Origin: Fasciolopsis buskii
Taxonomy: Eukaryota > Platyhelminthes > Trematoda > Plagiorchiida > Fasciolidae
DNA: 64,000 bases
Assembly (NCBI GenBank): GCA_008360955.1
Contig: LUCM01004654.1
Span: 59,280 to 123,279, forward strand
Direction: 5' to 3'
The notes under the pieces were generated by a model. It was not told the DNA's origin. It worked only from the letters and a program-made list of their open reading frames with translations, and made no database searches. This document shows, one piece after another, positions 47,493-60,760 of this stretch (position 1 is the first letter of the stretch; every line of letters starts with the position of its first letter). The translations under genes were made by a program, and so were the position numbers.

Positions 47493-49158
47493 TTTACTAA
47501 TTCCGTATCCAAGTATTACCGGAGGACGCTGGGAATCAAAGATCAACAACTAATCAATACATGCAACAATCAGAAAGTTTACCCACGAGATGTCAGTCAC
47601 ACAGACAAGCAAAGCAAACATCCGATATTTGTCCAAACGGAGTGTATATCCCAGCGCATAGAACCGCATGGACTAGGCTGAGTGTTAAGGTATGGGTGGT
47701 CAAACCAATCCTGAACTAGGCGCTTCTTCCCAGTTTGAGTTTTAGAAATCCAGGATATCGGGTAAGCTGACCGTTACCGGAGATTGCAGTGACAGACTTT
47801 CAACAAATCGAAACCGATTATGCCTACAAGTCTAACTGCTTTCGTGTGTAGCGACATTTTAATTAGCTCTGTTGCTCAACAGTTTCCGAGCGCTTGTCTG
47901 ATATTTTCTAAATTCTTGGTATGTTTTGGAGTGGGGATCTCAGGTACTGAGTCCATTACTAGCCCTGAAAGCCTTTAGAAATGATGCCAACTAACCGGTA
48001 TCTTACGTACCCTCTACTGAAGACGCACTGTACAATGCCTTATGATGACAAAGGTGTTCTCATTGAAGTCCGAGAACGAAGGCGAATGACTGGAGCCCAT
48101 TACCAGGTGGATTGGTTTATGCTAATCAATTTCGGAACTAAACTTTGATTTCAAAACAAACACAGACGGCGTACAAAACATACGATTCGATTTTTTACTC
48201 GCACCAATGGAAGAGGGTTTGGACTGGGTACCCGGGGATATTTAGCCTCATCCAGACGGTGCACGCACTAGGCAATCAGTCACCTGTCCCTGGTGAGTTA
48301 TCTGACCGTCAGATCGTCCCGCTATCTTATGCGTTAAACTATGTGGTCAAAGGCTCAGTGTAGACTTCCCTGTGTTAACTCTCTACTTCAATCTAGCAGG
48401 CCGGATAATATCATATTTGCAGAGGAATCACAGGTCTTGATGGACGGTCGGAGGTATGGACAAGAAAATGGAAGATCTGGCATGTGTGGATGGCTTTGCA
48501 CGTTTGTTGTCTTTGTCTCTCCTATTTTTCTCTCATTGTTCTTGGTACTTCATCAGGATTCTGGCGACATAAGATTTGGATGTCGATTTGGCCAAAATAT
48601 GAAACTGCAATTGTCCCTTTCTTTTCTCTATTCATTTCAATGATTTCCCCTGTAGTTTATCTGGTTCTGCAATCAGGTATGTTTACGATACAGCCGCGTG
48701 TCTCTCCGGGTTAACTGATCAAGGATTAGACAACTTGTGTGATCCATTAAAGCACTTCGGATTTCCCAGACTAGAGTACTAATTCAATTTATTTCAGTGG
48801 TTTCGAATATTTGTGCCCTTAACAGCCCAGGTTTTCGTTTCCATGATATTTTAAAACCCAAGCTTAACGTTTGAGGCGTAAAAGTGGCATCATCAGTAGA
48901 ATTATTATTGTCGATGCACGCACCGAGTTGTCGTTGATAATTTTTTTCAACTCTTTCCGCTCGTCTTCGCAACCCTTGCAAATTTCGTAACCCTGCTCCG
49001 TGCAACGTATGGGACAGAACAGTGGGGCAGTTAATAGTGGCTTCCTTATGCTCATTATTTCACCTCGATCTTACACAAGCTGCTCAAGCTCCCACGTGCT
49101 CACCAGCTATCCTGTCACGTTGTTTACGAATCACTTTCCCGTCATGGGATGGTGATCA
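47493..49158. other. no supported gene
   Basis: Plus frames at 48341-48643 (100 codons) and 48484-48714 overlap and have no motif. Confidence 0.45.
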
Positions 49159-49171
49159 CATCATCATCATC

Positions 49172-49216
<45 letters not shown>

Positions 49217-49217
49217 G
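49159..49217. repeat. (ATC)n microsatellite
   Basis: About 19 ATC units with a single CACC interruption. It produces a poly-isoleucine frame that is not a gene. Confidence 0.95.
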
Positions 49218-52200
49218 TTCAGCGTTAAACAGCAAGGCAAGCTTTACTGACCGCTACCTTTTCCCCAGAGTTACACGTTTCTATAAAAAGTGAATATCCA
49301 AGGGGAACAGGAAGTGGACCTACACAGGCGGGAAAAGATAAGATGCTGCTGCAGCCAACACACGGAACACAGTCTAACTGTACAAACGCACGTGTTTTCA
49401 ATCATTCTGATTCTGTGGTGACCTCAGTGGGATACCGGTCGGATCTAAGATTTGTTCGTAGGGCCGAAATAATTCTTTCACTCGGGCCAAACGCCACATT
49501 TCGACGGCACCATTTTCCCTCGTTCAAGTGTGGCTTTATGGTAGAGATCAGGTTGGGTAGCTGTCCACTCTTTTTCTCTTGTTAATGCTCAGCTTACTGG
49601 TGCGACATTTCTAACCGACATTCTAAACAATATCTTCGACATACGATGTCCAGAAATCATTTGCGATCTACTATACTGCAGATTTCAGTCGCTCCTCTCA
49701 AACCCTTTTTGTCGCGAATAGGAGCTTGGTTGTAAACATGATAATGCAAATACAATTAAGCGGCAAAACGACTGCCTCCTTACTGTGCGCTACTCCTCGA
49801 GGTGGGTAAATGGTTGGAGGATAAATCGAGGTGGCTAGTCGAGCAACAGATAAAAAAGTATGGAATCTTTAACCAGTGAACTGTTTCGTTTAGGTACAGT
49901 TGCATTGGCCGGGTTAAGATCTACAAGACCCCCGACTCCAAAACGACAGACAACAGACAACAGGTGACATGGCTGCGTGTAGCAGTTAGTGGATTTCTTG
50001 GATTTGAAATCTTCTCCTTTCAGCGCATTTGTCCAACTTATTATTTTGTATTCGATCATTCGCCATTCCTCGCTCTACGTTTCGTGTTGAACAGCAAGTG
50101 TTACGAGATAGTAAGTGAAATCAAAGCACGTCAGTAAAATTTTATTAGTGGTGCAAAATGAACTAAAAGGGAAATCAGACCGCCGGGCAAATTGGAGGCT
50201 AACCACTTTATTAGAATGTTTGACCAGGAATTCGAATGGATTGGGCCGGAAGAAAAACATATTCGCACTTCAATAGTGGAGGTAATGCAGCTGTACCGTG
50301 CATTCACTCGTCACACGGCTGATATACCTACCGAATACTCGGTTCCGTATTCTTCAGCCAATCATTTCTGCTGAATTGTGCAGACGGATGCGCTCACTCA
50401 GGCATCTTTTGATATTGATTCAAAGGGAAATATTGATTTTGGTAAAAGTTGCCAAATGTTCCACCAATCAATTTTTGTACCCTAAGAAACACTAGCGCAA
50501 TTATGCCCATTCTATTTGGACTGCATGCCAGGCCAGTGTAATCAATAAAAAACAACTGCCTGAGTTAAGTCAAAGGGAAAATGGTTGAGTGTGGACTAAT
50601 GGAGCCAGGTTGCTTGTGGCTCTCGCTTGATCCCTGACTGAGCTGGACCATTCTCAGTTTTCCCATGCAGTTTTGAATTGATTAAATTCTTTAGGCCCAT
50701 ACAGGATCAAACTGCGTAGAGGTGACTGAGACGCATCTGACACCGCGAAAGAACGATGGTCTATATCCTTTCTGGTGAAGTGAAAGCACGTCATTTACGG
50801 AAAGAATGAAAGGTTAAACTGTTCAACAAATTTGAGGATTTATCCAAGTTTGGGAAGGAAATTGGTCTTTATCGAATGAAATTTTGGGAACATGCATCAA
50901 TTCCTCATTTTTCGAAAATGCGTCCTTCCAGCAACTGAAGACTGCCATTGCAAAACGGTCGGAGCACGACAAGATCATCCATCATAAACAGTTTGCCCTG
51001 GAAAATAACATAAACGACTGAAAAATGCATGTAAGTTATCTGTTCATGAACGTGCGCTTTTGTCGCATCTGTACCGATCATTCAGGTATGAAGAATTTGG
51101 AGCTTACTCGAAAATCCGTAGGAATCCGCGAAAAGATAATCTGTGACCAAAATTTGGGAATATTTGCTTCAGCTGAATGACATAATACTCGTTTAGAGTC
51201 GATTAAATGTCGATCAGGTTCCGGACAGTGCCACTGCCATCAAGGAGTTATAGGGTCATTTTACATCTGTTTCCTTTAGTTATTTGACAGAGAAGGTACA
51301 TTAAATTATTCGTACTTTTCATTGTTTATTTATCGTCGAGACATTCTGTATGCCAATAAGCACCGGATAAATATGCGCTAATGTAAACGTCTATAGTAAG
51401 CCAGCCTACACTTTAGCAACAACAGACAGTAAATCAGTTCTATTTTATTAACTGACATCACGTCAGCCGTATTTTCCCGTCTGGACTTTGAGCTGTTTCA
51501 TGCATATTGCTCGATTTCTCATACGCTACTGTGAGCGAACGTGAAAGTCAACGCACAAAGCCATCTCGACCAATAGGACAGCGTGATTGATCGCAATCTG
51601 AGACTACGCCCAGTCATATCGCCTATTGTCACGAGACTAGGCCGAACATTTTTTGTTGTCACCTCAGGAGACAACGCACTGATATCGGATAGAACGAATG
51701 CACGAATGTGCATTGTTGCGTGCTTGACCATTCCGATTTATTTTGTTCAATGGTACAATTAATGTGTCCTGCGGTTCGACTGATTGTGACACAAGTCCTA
51801 ATGGTCATGACATATTTGTGAAATAATGCAGGAAATGTCGTGGAGCGCGCATTCGACCACACATTGTGTCTGGATAGGTGAATATTTACCCGAAGGACAA
51901 CCCAAGCGGCCAAACGACCGAATCATGTGACTTGACCGAAGTGTGTAGGCACAAACCATCAGTTGTATGTTTTCCTCTATAACTTGAAGCCATGCGCAAA
52001 TACCCGTACTGTGCAAAAAAAAACGACGTGGGTTTTTTCATTGAAGTGTTATGATTGTTTGAAACTTTTGGGATTGGCACATTTTCTACTTCTTCCGATA
52101 TCTCTTAATTTACCCCGTGACGCCTATCAGTTTTGCCGACAAGCCTACTGGTTGTGTATTAGAGACAATTTCTTCCCTAATTCATTTTGTTCCAAAAAAA

Positions 52201-52291
52201 CGCGTCTTACCCTTCCAGTCTGTTCATACGCCCTTCATTTTGTGTCCAGTTCGTTTTCAGTTAGCAAAGTGCGATCAATTACTTGCCCCGT
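49218..52291. other. no supported gene
   Basis: All open frames are below 90 codons apart from one (51963-52352) that runs into the SINE tail. No motif or transposon relic is seen. Confidence 0.5.
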
Positions 52292-52475
52292 TTATCTTTT
52301 TTATGTTATATCTTTTTACTTCTTTTATGAATTGAATAACAATGCACATTAATTTTCAGGAAGGGGTCCTCGGCCAACAGAGGGCTGCCAAGTGGGGAAG
52401 TTGACAGGTGGTTGGAGGATTCGAACTCGCAACCTTCACATCGAAGCACCACGATATTATCCGCTCGACTACCGG
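52292..52475 (-). mobile_element. SINE family 1 copy
   Basis: Tail TCTTTTTACTTCTTTTATG, body CAGAGGGCTGCCAAGTGGGG, box B complement GGATTCGAACTC and box A complement ATCCGCTCGACTACC. The tail-side TTTATCTTTTTTATGTTATATC is longer than in other copies. Confidence 0.8.
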
Positions 52476-53914
52476 TCGATTTGAACGACTCAATGGCTAA
52501 TTCTTCAAGCAATATCAATTGATAGTTTTACTTAATAGGTCCCGGGCGCTTTGCAACTTACATTAGTGACTTACTTTTGCCCCTCCGATTCATTTGCTTT
52601 GGTCGGCTGACAGCAATTCTATTTCCAATTTCATTTCTAGTACGCCTGAATTCACATAACACTCTACTATCATGTCTGGTATCATCACATATTCCTTATC
52701 AATCGGTCTAAATGTTAACCATGACAAGTTTGTTGGGTGTACGTTTACTCAAACCGCCCTCGTCTGTTTTCCACAGCGTAAGCATTAAAAGAAAACCAGG
52801 TGACAGAGTCAGCCACTAGAACTACTGAGGCGTTGTGCCGAGTAGTATCTTCGATAGTTTTTGCACACCTTAGCTGTTTCCGGCCGGCTGCAAGGTCTTC
52901 ACCTTCAATTTGCGCGAGATTCATGATATTTTTGACCGGATAAGGTGACGATTCCTGTTATTTTTCTACAGCATTCTTTTAATTCCCTTCTTTTGGGTCC
53001 GGTGTGGGCCGATTTTAGGCTGCTGACGAGTGGGATCAAAAAGGAATCACTCAGGATACCCTAATCCCGTGGCCCGATCGTGTTAGCAACAATAATGCAC
53101 ACCTGCAAATTGCAGATAACATTTTATCTGATCACGTACACACAAACACATAAATACACACACATTCGCCACATAGTGGCCTTTCGGCATTCAAGTTGTC
53201 ACTCCCTCATCCGCTCCGCATTCCGATTTATCCCAAGTTGCATATTCGCCGACAGGAATTCGCTGACAAGATAACTCTCCCGAATTCCAACGGACAAGGT
53301 AACGGTTGCCGTTGGACACTGGAACTATTCTGGTACTTAACAAATATTCATGTACTTCGGATCAAGTTGGAAATTCCTTTTCTCGTTGATCTTATTGTGA
53401 CAGTTGTGCTTTTGTCTGTTTCGTTCTTTACCCGAACGCTTGTGTACTGTTTAGTGAAATTCAAGTAAAAGTACGGATACGAATGTAAACATTATGTCCT
53501 AATTGCAATGTCTTTCCTGTCAAAATCGAAAATTCAAAATTGCGCAGCACGTCAACCGTTATTCTTTATATCTTTTCGGAGTTTTTTCAGCCACAAACTG
53601 CTTCTCTCTTGTATTTGGTCTTGAACTCTCTTAAGGAAACGGTTCTAAATAGCCTTGAATGATGGCTTGCGATGCCCGACGTGATGACTGAATTTGAGGC
53701 CCAATTGGTGTTACTTCTGATAGAAAGTTGCACGCGGCCGAATTGGAACTTACCTAATTTGTCGCGGGATATTTGATCGGAAAAGTCAAAGAGGAAAATC
53801 TTAGGCCAAATCGAGGCTTAAGCACGAAAATACCGTGTAGTATTTGTAATCATATGTCCGACACGAACGAATTAAATGTTTCCCGTGATGTCCTACTTTG
53901 TGTTCAAAAAATCC
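52476..53914. other. no supported gene
   Basis: A single core related to the 25.3-kb tandem repeat lies near 53012. A 90-codon plus frame at 53196-53468 is unrecognised. Confidence 0.45.
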
Positions 53915-54060
53915 GTGAACAAAATTTCCACGGAAACACACGACCGATTTCGCGACTGTTGCCGCTCTTCAGGTATGCGTACCCGGTACTCTCCTGTTCA
54001 ACCATCCCTTAACTAGTGCGCTTCTTTTTTAGTTTCTCACTTGAATCTCATCTGAATCAC
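53915..54060 (+). repeat. foldback-associated repeat, copy 4 (no hairpin)
   Basis: CGTGAACAAAATTTCCACGG, CACACGACCGATTTCGCG and CTCTCCTGTTCAACCATCCC match the module at 40932-41030. The downstream CTTCTTTTTTAGTTTCTC is shared with the 23.1-kb copy instead of the inverted repeat. Confidence 0.65.
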
Positions 54061-55673
54061 CATGGGATTCATAACCGGATTTTTCATCCAATCACGCCCC
54101 TAACGATTTATGAAATTCCAGTGACAATTAGAATAATGACCGGATTTCACGAAGTACCTAACAGGCTCGATGTGGTTTGTGTTCATTGAGATTCGTGTTC
54201 AAGGTACATAGAAAATTGTCAATGAACGAAACAGTTGATCAGCCGTAGAAAGTAACGCGTTTGTGGATCATTTTGTATCCGTTGTACATGGGTAAAAAGA
54301 AAGAATACGAGCACTGAGATTTGAATGCAGCATGCAATGTATGGGTATTAAGTATTATACTCGAAAACATGTTGCCCGTTTTGTGTGCGTGTGTGTGGGG
54401 GGGCGTGGTAGTGGTGAAGTAAAGGAAATTCCTTGCGGTGTCTTGCGTTGAACAGTTGTCCGAATGACCTTCAAATTTTGATGAAGCCCACTGAATTATA
54501 CAAAAGTGATCGAAGAGGTGTAAAAATAATGAAGCAGTATACAAGTGCTAATGAAGTACCTCTGGTAAGATTTGGAGATACGGACAGCACTTTAAGGACG
54601 CATTATATAGTAACACTCTTCCTAATTTAGCGAACACGGTATCAGCATGGTTAGTCCGCAAAAGATTTTAGTTGTTAGAGGTCGGTAACCACATTCAATT
54701 ATCTTTCCTACAACTAATTCAGCAAACAATTCAGCAATATTGCTGCGCCTAGAGTGTTTGAGGCATGAAAAGACCAAATTCATTAACTGCGAGCTTTCGA
54801 GCTGTCATCGAGATCAGAAAAGCTGGACAAAGGAGCACGTTTTACGTTGAATGTGTGTATTTTTTCTGAAATGCAACCCTCTTCGTGGAATTTACCACAC
54901 TGTCCAAAATCATTCTTGGTCGGTTCGAGTGCAAGGCTTGGGTTGAAACTAGATCTGCAAGGCAATTCATACTTACGGTTGTGATTCAATGTACACAAAA
55001 CTAGGTTAGTGGTGAAAAACAACGTTACGTAGAAAATTTCACAAAATTTTCCCAGTTCCCAAACAGAGGCTGAAGAAGTAGTCCGAATGTTTGCGATAAC
55101 TAGTAAATTGAAACCGATGGAGCAATTTGTTGGAAATACCTAGAAAGTCGAGGCATTGATCGAGAGTCCGCGTACCCCATGGTAAGTTTATCCTTCAGGC
55201 CGCGTGTATTCATCACAAAGTGCGAAATTCATCGGAGCATAAATCCATGTGATTCATCAAAAGTATCTTTCAAATTGCCGTTGTGTCTGAACGACTGGGG
55301 TCGTTTTCTGCCAGATATCTGGTGGCGCCCAACGCCATCTTTTTTGGAATGTTCGAGAGCAGTGACCGTCATTTCATTTGTGTTCATTTGGAAATCACTG
55401 ATCGGTCTGAAGACGGATGCTGTTGATGTCTTCTGGCTGGGAGGGAATTAAGAGACAGAAGACGTATTTGGCAAACTGGTTGTTTGGGAATGTTGTCCAC
55501 GCGTCCATTGCTCGTAGCGAGACTTGTGGCGCGGGCACTTTAGAAAGTTCATTGATTCTTGTAGTTGGGCCCTGTATGGGTTTCGTTTGTTTGCATAATT
55601 GTTCCTCGTTCTTCTTGGGTCTTTAGAGACCCACTAATGCCTCGGAGATTTTCTGAAATTTTCTGTGAATAAG
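54061..55673. other. no firmly supported gene
   Basis: A 90-codon plus frame (55179-55451) starts at an ATG immediately followed by GTAAGT and is unrecognised. A G run follows a GT run near 54385-54403. Confidence 0.4.
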
Positions 55674-55842
55674 CTTTTATCTTTCCACCTTTCTAATATT
55701 TTTACATCCCTTATTAATGAAACGAAGATGTGCCTCAATTTTCACGAAGGGGTCTGTGGTCAACAGAGGCTTGCCAAGTGGAGAAGTTGATCGGCCCGCT
55801 AGTTTCACGTCCGAAAGCCACCACCTCAACTATTCGACCAAC
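55674..55842 (-). mobile_element. SINE family 1, diverged copy
   Basis: Tail CTTTTATCTTTCCACC, TTATTAATGAAACGAAG, body CAGAGGCTTGCCAAGTGGAG. The box B region is mutated or partly deleted (GCTAGTTTCACGTCCG), so the head is damaged. Confidence 0.65.
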
Positions 55843-56304
55843 GTCGATTGATAAGTTGACTCATTGGGGCTAGTTATTCCAAATCTTTTCATAATACATT
55901 CATCCCATGAATGTCTTTGTTACCGTTTCTCTCATCGTGAATAAGCTTTTCTTCAATAATGTCATTACGTCTTTTTGTTGTCTTGTCATCCGGTTTTCGT
56001 CAAGGCTATTCGAGGCTTCCCTTTCAAAATGGTTTGGCAAATTTTCGTATGCAGATTTTCTGCGATACGCGTCATTGATAATTTTATGATGCATTCGTTT
56101 TTCGTAAGATTTAGCGGTGTTTGTAGTCCTTTGTTCGAAGTCCAAGCCGAGACTGGGTAGCGAACGATGGCGAAACCAACTGGTGGACAAAATCCCAGAA
56201 CACGCGGAACTAGCCGTCACTCATGTTTGACAAAGGACCCTATTTTGGATCAAAATGTCACTATGAACAGTTTGCAACTCTGCGCATACCTTCGTCTTTT
56301 TCTG
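55843..56304. other. no supported gene
   Basis: A 106-codon minus frame at 55900-56220 competes with plus frames and has no motif. Confidence 0.4.

Positions 56305-56346
<42 letters not shown>
56305..56346. repeat. (AT)n microsatellite
   Basis: About 20 uninterrupted AT units, the longest AT run in the window. Unlike those at 18.8 and 40.9 kb it does not flank a foldback element. Confidence 0.95.
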
Positions 56347-56348
<2 letters not shown>

Positions 56349-59034
56349 TCCATCGGACGCGCAAGCGTCAATATCCATCCGTGGATGTTATTATTCTGTT
56401 CAATTTTTTGCCTGACGTGAAGTTCTTCCAAATGTGAAAATTGTTCCAGTTTCCTGAGAGACTCGGATGTAGGCATTTGCACCTCCGTCTTCGTAAGCTC
56501 GATCGAGTCCTCAAATTCGCTTCATGTACCAAATATACCAAGTCAAAAAGTTGGGAACGCGAATAATGCACTTTGAATACACGTTTGCAAATTGTCACAA
56601 TTAACTGAGCGTCACAAAGCCTAATCTCCAGGTCTTTTGTGACAAATTGACTGTGTAATTTCTCCTGGTTTGTCTAGAAACCACTACAATTTGTTCCCTT
56701 CGTAATTAATATGAGCTATTTCCTCTTACCATTCTGTCCCGTTTAATTTGTTTTTTTTTTATTTGAAATTCTCTAGTACCACAATTTGATGTGATAAGAC
56801 CGCTGGTTTTCTCCTTCTCCAACCAGGACTGGATTTGAGGGCCGACTCACTTCAGCAACTTCATCTTTGAGTATCAGGACTAGATTGTACGAACAGCTGC
56901 ACGAAATTCATTTCCGCTCAAGTGGCATGATATCACGGAGAAAGATGGACATCACGTCGAGAAGAATTGGACTACGAAAAGCGATGCATACTTGTGAACT
57001 AATCGCTTGCGGGATCACATTTCCGACTGTCGTCACTCAGCAGGCAGGCACACACAACACTCGTTACTCCGGCCACCCATGTACAAGTCCAATGTGCGCA
57101 TTAGTTTCGCGTCTTCATTGAGCTAACGGACGTTTAGATTCGCTCACCAAGACTGACTCTACTGGTTGAATTGAATGCAAATAAAAGAGTAGGTACTCGA
57201 TGTAAAATGACCGTTCTTGGGGATACAATCCCCTTCAGCATCTGAATTTGAAAGTTGACCCATGGTCAGTGCACACATCGTGTCACATTGACAATAAGCT
57301 CATCTCTTGTCGGAATGATGAATAATAATCATTCGCCGTCGTGTAGATTCGATAATTGCAATTACGACTGTAACTACGACTGTTCTCATAATTATAGTTA
57401 TAATCATGATTATAATTATGATGTCATCATAGTGCGTGGTTATGACTTGCGGTCAGTTATGAATTGAATCTCTCCACTGGATAGGACTTACAATTGAGGA
57501 ACCTCTTCCGAAGTGTATATCTCCAGTGCGTTCCATTACCTTCTATTCTGGCGAGGTGCGTTGTATTGTTATGTTAAATCTAATCACAAGGAAATAAGGC
57601 TTCTTGTTTGGTAATTAATTAAAATTATTTGTCAAACTGATTGTTCTACCAAACCACTGTGATTCATCTTGGAGGATTTCAAAGGAGTCCAGCTCTACTC
57701 ACTTGTTGCGGTCGAAAGTAACATGAGTTCGGGAAGTTAAATGATGGAATTTTCTCTAGAATACTTTTTTTGTCTTAAAAAATTTCTCTCACGAATTCGC
57801 CAATCCCAACAGGGAGCAAAGAAATTCGGGTCATAGCATTCTTCATGTTTCCTGCTAGGAGGTGTGACCAAACCCAAATTTCGCGATCAACCAGGCTGCG
57901 AACGCATTACGACCGACCGAAATCATTTCATCAAGTTAGAAGTTTTTAAGGATAGTGAATATTGAATCGCCTTGTCTGTCACGACGGTCAGAGTTCAACA
58001 AATATGTTTGACAAAGCTCCACACACTGATTGGCTAAGCCACGAACCTGAGCTAAATACATCCACGAACAAGTCGATGATTGTCGACAGTCTGAAGTAGT
58101 CAACAAATTAATTAGTCCGTGAGTGATGATCAATAAATAACCCGAAATAAATAAATATAATTTTTTTGGCTGCTCTCGTTAGAGTTAACGAGAACGAACG
58201 TGAACTATCTGACGGTAAGGCCTGTTGTCCGATAGACGATCAAACTTTGGTATTGAAAAAAAAGATACAATTGAACCTTTTGGCATTTGCAACTCATTTG
58301 GTATTGTCATCGCGCATACTGAAGGCTTGATCGGTATTTGTCACGCTGAAGCGTCTGTGGTGTAATTAAGAGCCCCGTTCATCGACTGGCTTCTCACTGC
58401 AACGGTAGGAACAGTCCTAATCCGCGGTACAAAAAACATGGTGTGTAAAATTGTCTGGGGGTGTGAACACTGAAGCCTTCGTAAGAGTGGATTGTAATGG
58501 TAATGCTGAATATGAACAAATCAAGATACTTTCTCGAAACACATTGGTCTCGGAGATAGATAATGGTTCTAAACTGGTTCAAGGTGATTAATCTATACTG
58601 TGGCGGAAATGTGTGGAAAAACCCTAACTAGTTGAGTATCTCCAGTATGTCGAGTGAGATTACCGGATTGCGTTCTACCAGATACGCTAACGCGTTGGTC
58701 AACAGTCGCGCCGTCAGTGATGATCTTGCGTTAGAAATATTCTGCTAGTTTCTAGTCTAGGCCTTATTCTAATTTCTGATTTTTCTTCATTATTATCAAA
58801 TTTTTTCTATCCATTATGGCGGCCCAACACCGCAAAACCGGAGCATTTTGTTTAGGGGTTAGTGGTTTTCTAATTGAATCAAATTGTATCAGGTCACACG
58901 TATTGGAAGTTTTGTTTTCTATCACTGATTCGTTCTGCAAATCACTTTGAAGTGACAGTTCAGCTGGTAAAAACAATCACATTTTGATTGAAGGTCAAGC
59001 AATGTTTGTCCCGGTTCTTTCAATTCTCCTCCAG
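56347..59034. other. no supported gene
   Basis: Open frames are below 85 codons. An AT-rich ATTATAATTATG-type patch lies at 57340-57425. No transposon relic is seen. Confidence 0.5.
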
Positions 59035-59308
59035 CATACTAAGAACAAAATCGATTCTATTGGTAACACTCGATTTCCAAGTCGATACCATGTATGCAAA
59101 AGACAAAACGGTCCAGTTGTATGTTGCGAATTGGCAATCACTGGATGCCCATTTAGTCATGTCTCAGAACGACGACCATATTGTCCTTTGCTTAAACCGA
59201 CCTGACATTGACATTTGGATTTGTGATCAAACAGAAATGAGCAAGTGCGATAATCCTTTTCATTCAGTCTGTTGCCGAACGAAAAGGGAAAAATCCTATT
59301 GGTATTAA
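59035..59308 (+). CDS. candidate terminal exon, cysteine-containing
   Basis: A strong acceptor (GTTCTTTCAATTCTCCTCCAG) is followed by two usable frames. Frame A starts with one base completing a codon and runs 90 codons to TAA at 59308, with TVQLYVANWQSLDAHLV and then CDQTEMSKCD and SVCCR near the end. Frame B starts on a whole codon and runs 56 codons to 59205 with VCKRQNGPVVCCELAITGC. Both look like small secreted, cysteine-bearing peptides and I cannot choose firmly; A is longer. A's start phase would also suit the donor of the 20921 exon. No family is recognised. Confidence 0.25.
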
Positions 59309-60760
59309 AACTCATTAAAAATGAGTTGTGTATAATGAAGTCATGTAATTCTTTGAAAAGAAAATCAACCATTAATTCAAAGTGCATGCTCACCCAACGA
59401 TTGAGTGAAATCATCCAACAGAAATCACACGTGGCAAGGCCCATCTGTTCACTAATCGATAGGAATTATCGTTCCCTTTGCTACTGTCTCCGTACAACTT
59501 ATCTAACCATTGATTTATTACGTCAGCTCTCCACTGGCGAAAGTGATTTCGCCTAGAGAGTAATTTGTGCAAAGTCTACAGGAACGGAGTTATAGAGCCC
59601 GGCAATGCAGTTGTTTAGCTACATATTTCGGAATAGATTTATCCAGTCTGTTAATTGTCTACACTGTAGCCGGCTTTAATGCGGATTTTAATGAACTACT
59701 GCCGGTCATGTAAATAGATTAGACATTCATTTTGCGCTACCTAGTTGAGAGTGAAGAAAGTTCCACGGGAAGAATGTTGCACGTATGACAGGTTACGTTC
59801 TGATGGGACGGACTTTTCTGTTTGAGAATCTCGTCCTAACTTCTAGACACATTCTCTACAAGATTTCACGTTTGCCAACAGATAAGTTCCTCGGTCTCAC
59901 GAGTGGCATTCTGCTCGTCGTTCGGTCCACATGCCCTCATCGTGGAGGATAACACTTGAGACAACGCTACTCGCAAATGTCCACAAATCTGTTCCAACTC
60001 GGGCTAAATGCACTGTACGCCAAAATGCTTTCACGTTACACAAGCAAACATCTGATCACATTTTTTTGCGTTGTTGGCCTCGAATTGATTGTTCTCGAGG
60101 ACAGCCTTCTTTTGACCAGACAGGGAGGTGAGCGGTATGTGAGATAGACTTTCGGTGCATCAGTAGCTAGACGCCGAAATTTCAGCCTTTTCGCGAATCG
60201 TTCAAGTCTCTCAATCCGTGGCCGGAGGTCGTCAAACGGCCAACATCAATGGACATCTTGACCCAAACGTCACTCGGTGATTTTCTCTAAATTTAGATGA
60301 ATTTTCCCACTAGATATTTATCTGCTGACCGTGACCTTCTTTTCGAAGTCGACGCACACTGTTGCTCTACTAATTGACGAAATCAATGATGAAAACGAAA
60401 CAATCTGACTATACGTCCTTTACTGTCAGCAATATTCTATTCCCTCGTTTAGTCACGTCAGTTGTTGGTGTTGTTGTTGTTGTTCAAATCGGGACATTTT
60501 GCCACCACAGAGGAAAACGCCTTGTCATTTTTTCGTCCATCTAACGTGAATATGAATCACATTAGAGTCAAAGTCTCATCGAATAATTGTGAATGTTACT
60601 CGTGGTCTGGTTTTTTGTCTTGCTTTCAACACGACGTTTTCGGCTCGATTCTTCGTTGTCTTTATATTTAAATCGCAAAGGATGATTATGTCAACCCTAG
60701 GAATTCTCAAAAGAGAAAGAATTTGATGAATCTACATGCAAGTCACGTGATGCAGTCCGG
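59309..60760. other. no firmly supported gene
   Basis: Plus frames at 59272-59556 (94 codons, after an acceptor-like TTTTCATTCAG) and 59956-60147 (ending near a GTGAGC) look mildly protein-like but have no motif. Confidence 0.4.

Noticed and set aside
49022..49228. 68-codon frame ending in poly-isoleucine
   Set aside because: Caused by the ATC repeat.
51963..52352. 129-codon plus-strand frame
   Set aside because: Non-ATG start, no motif, and its end lies in the SINE tail.
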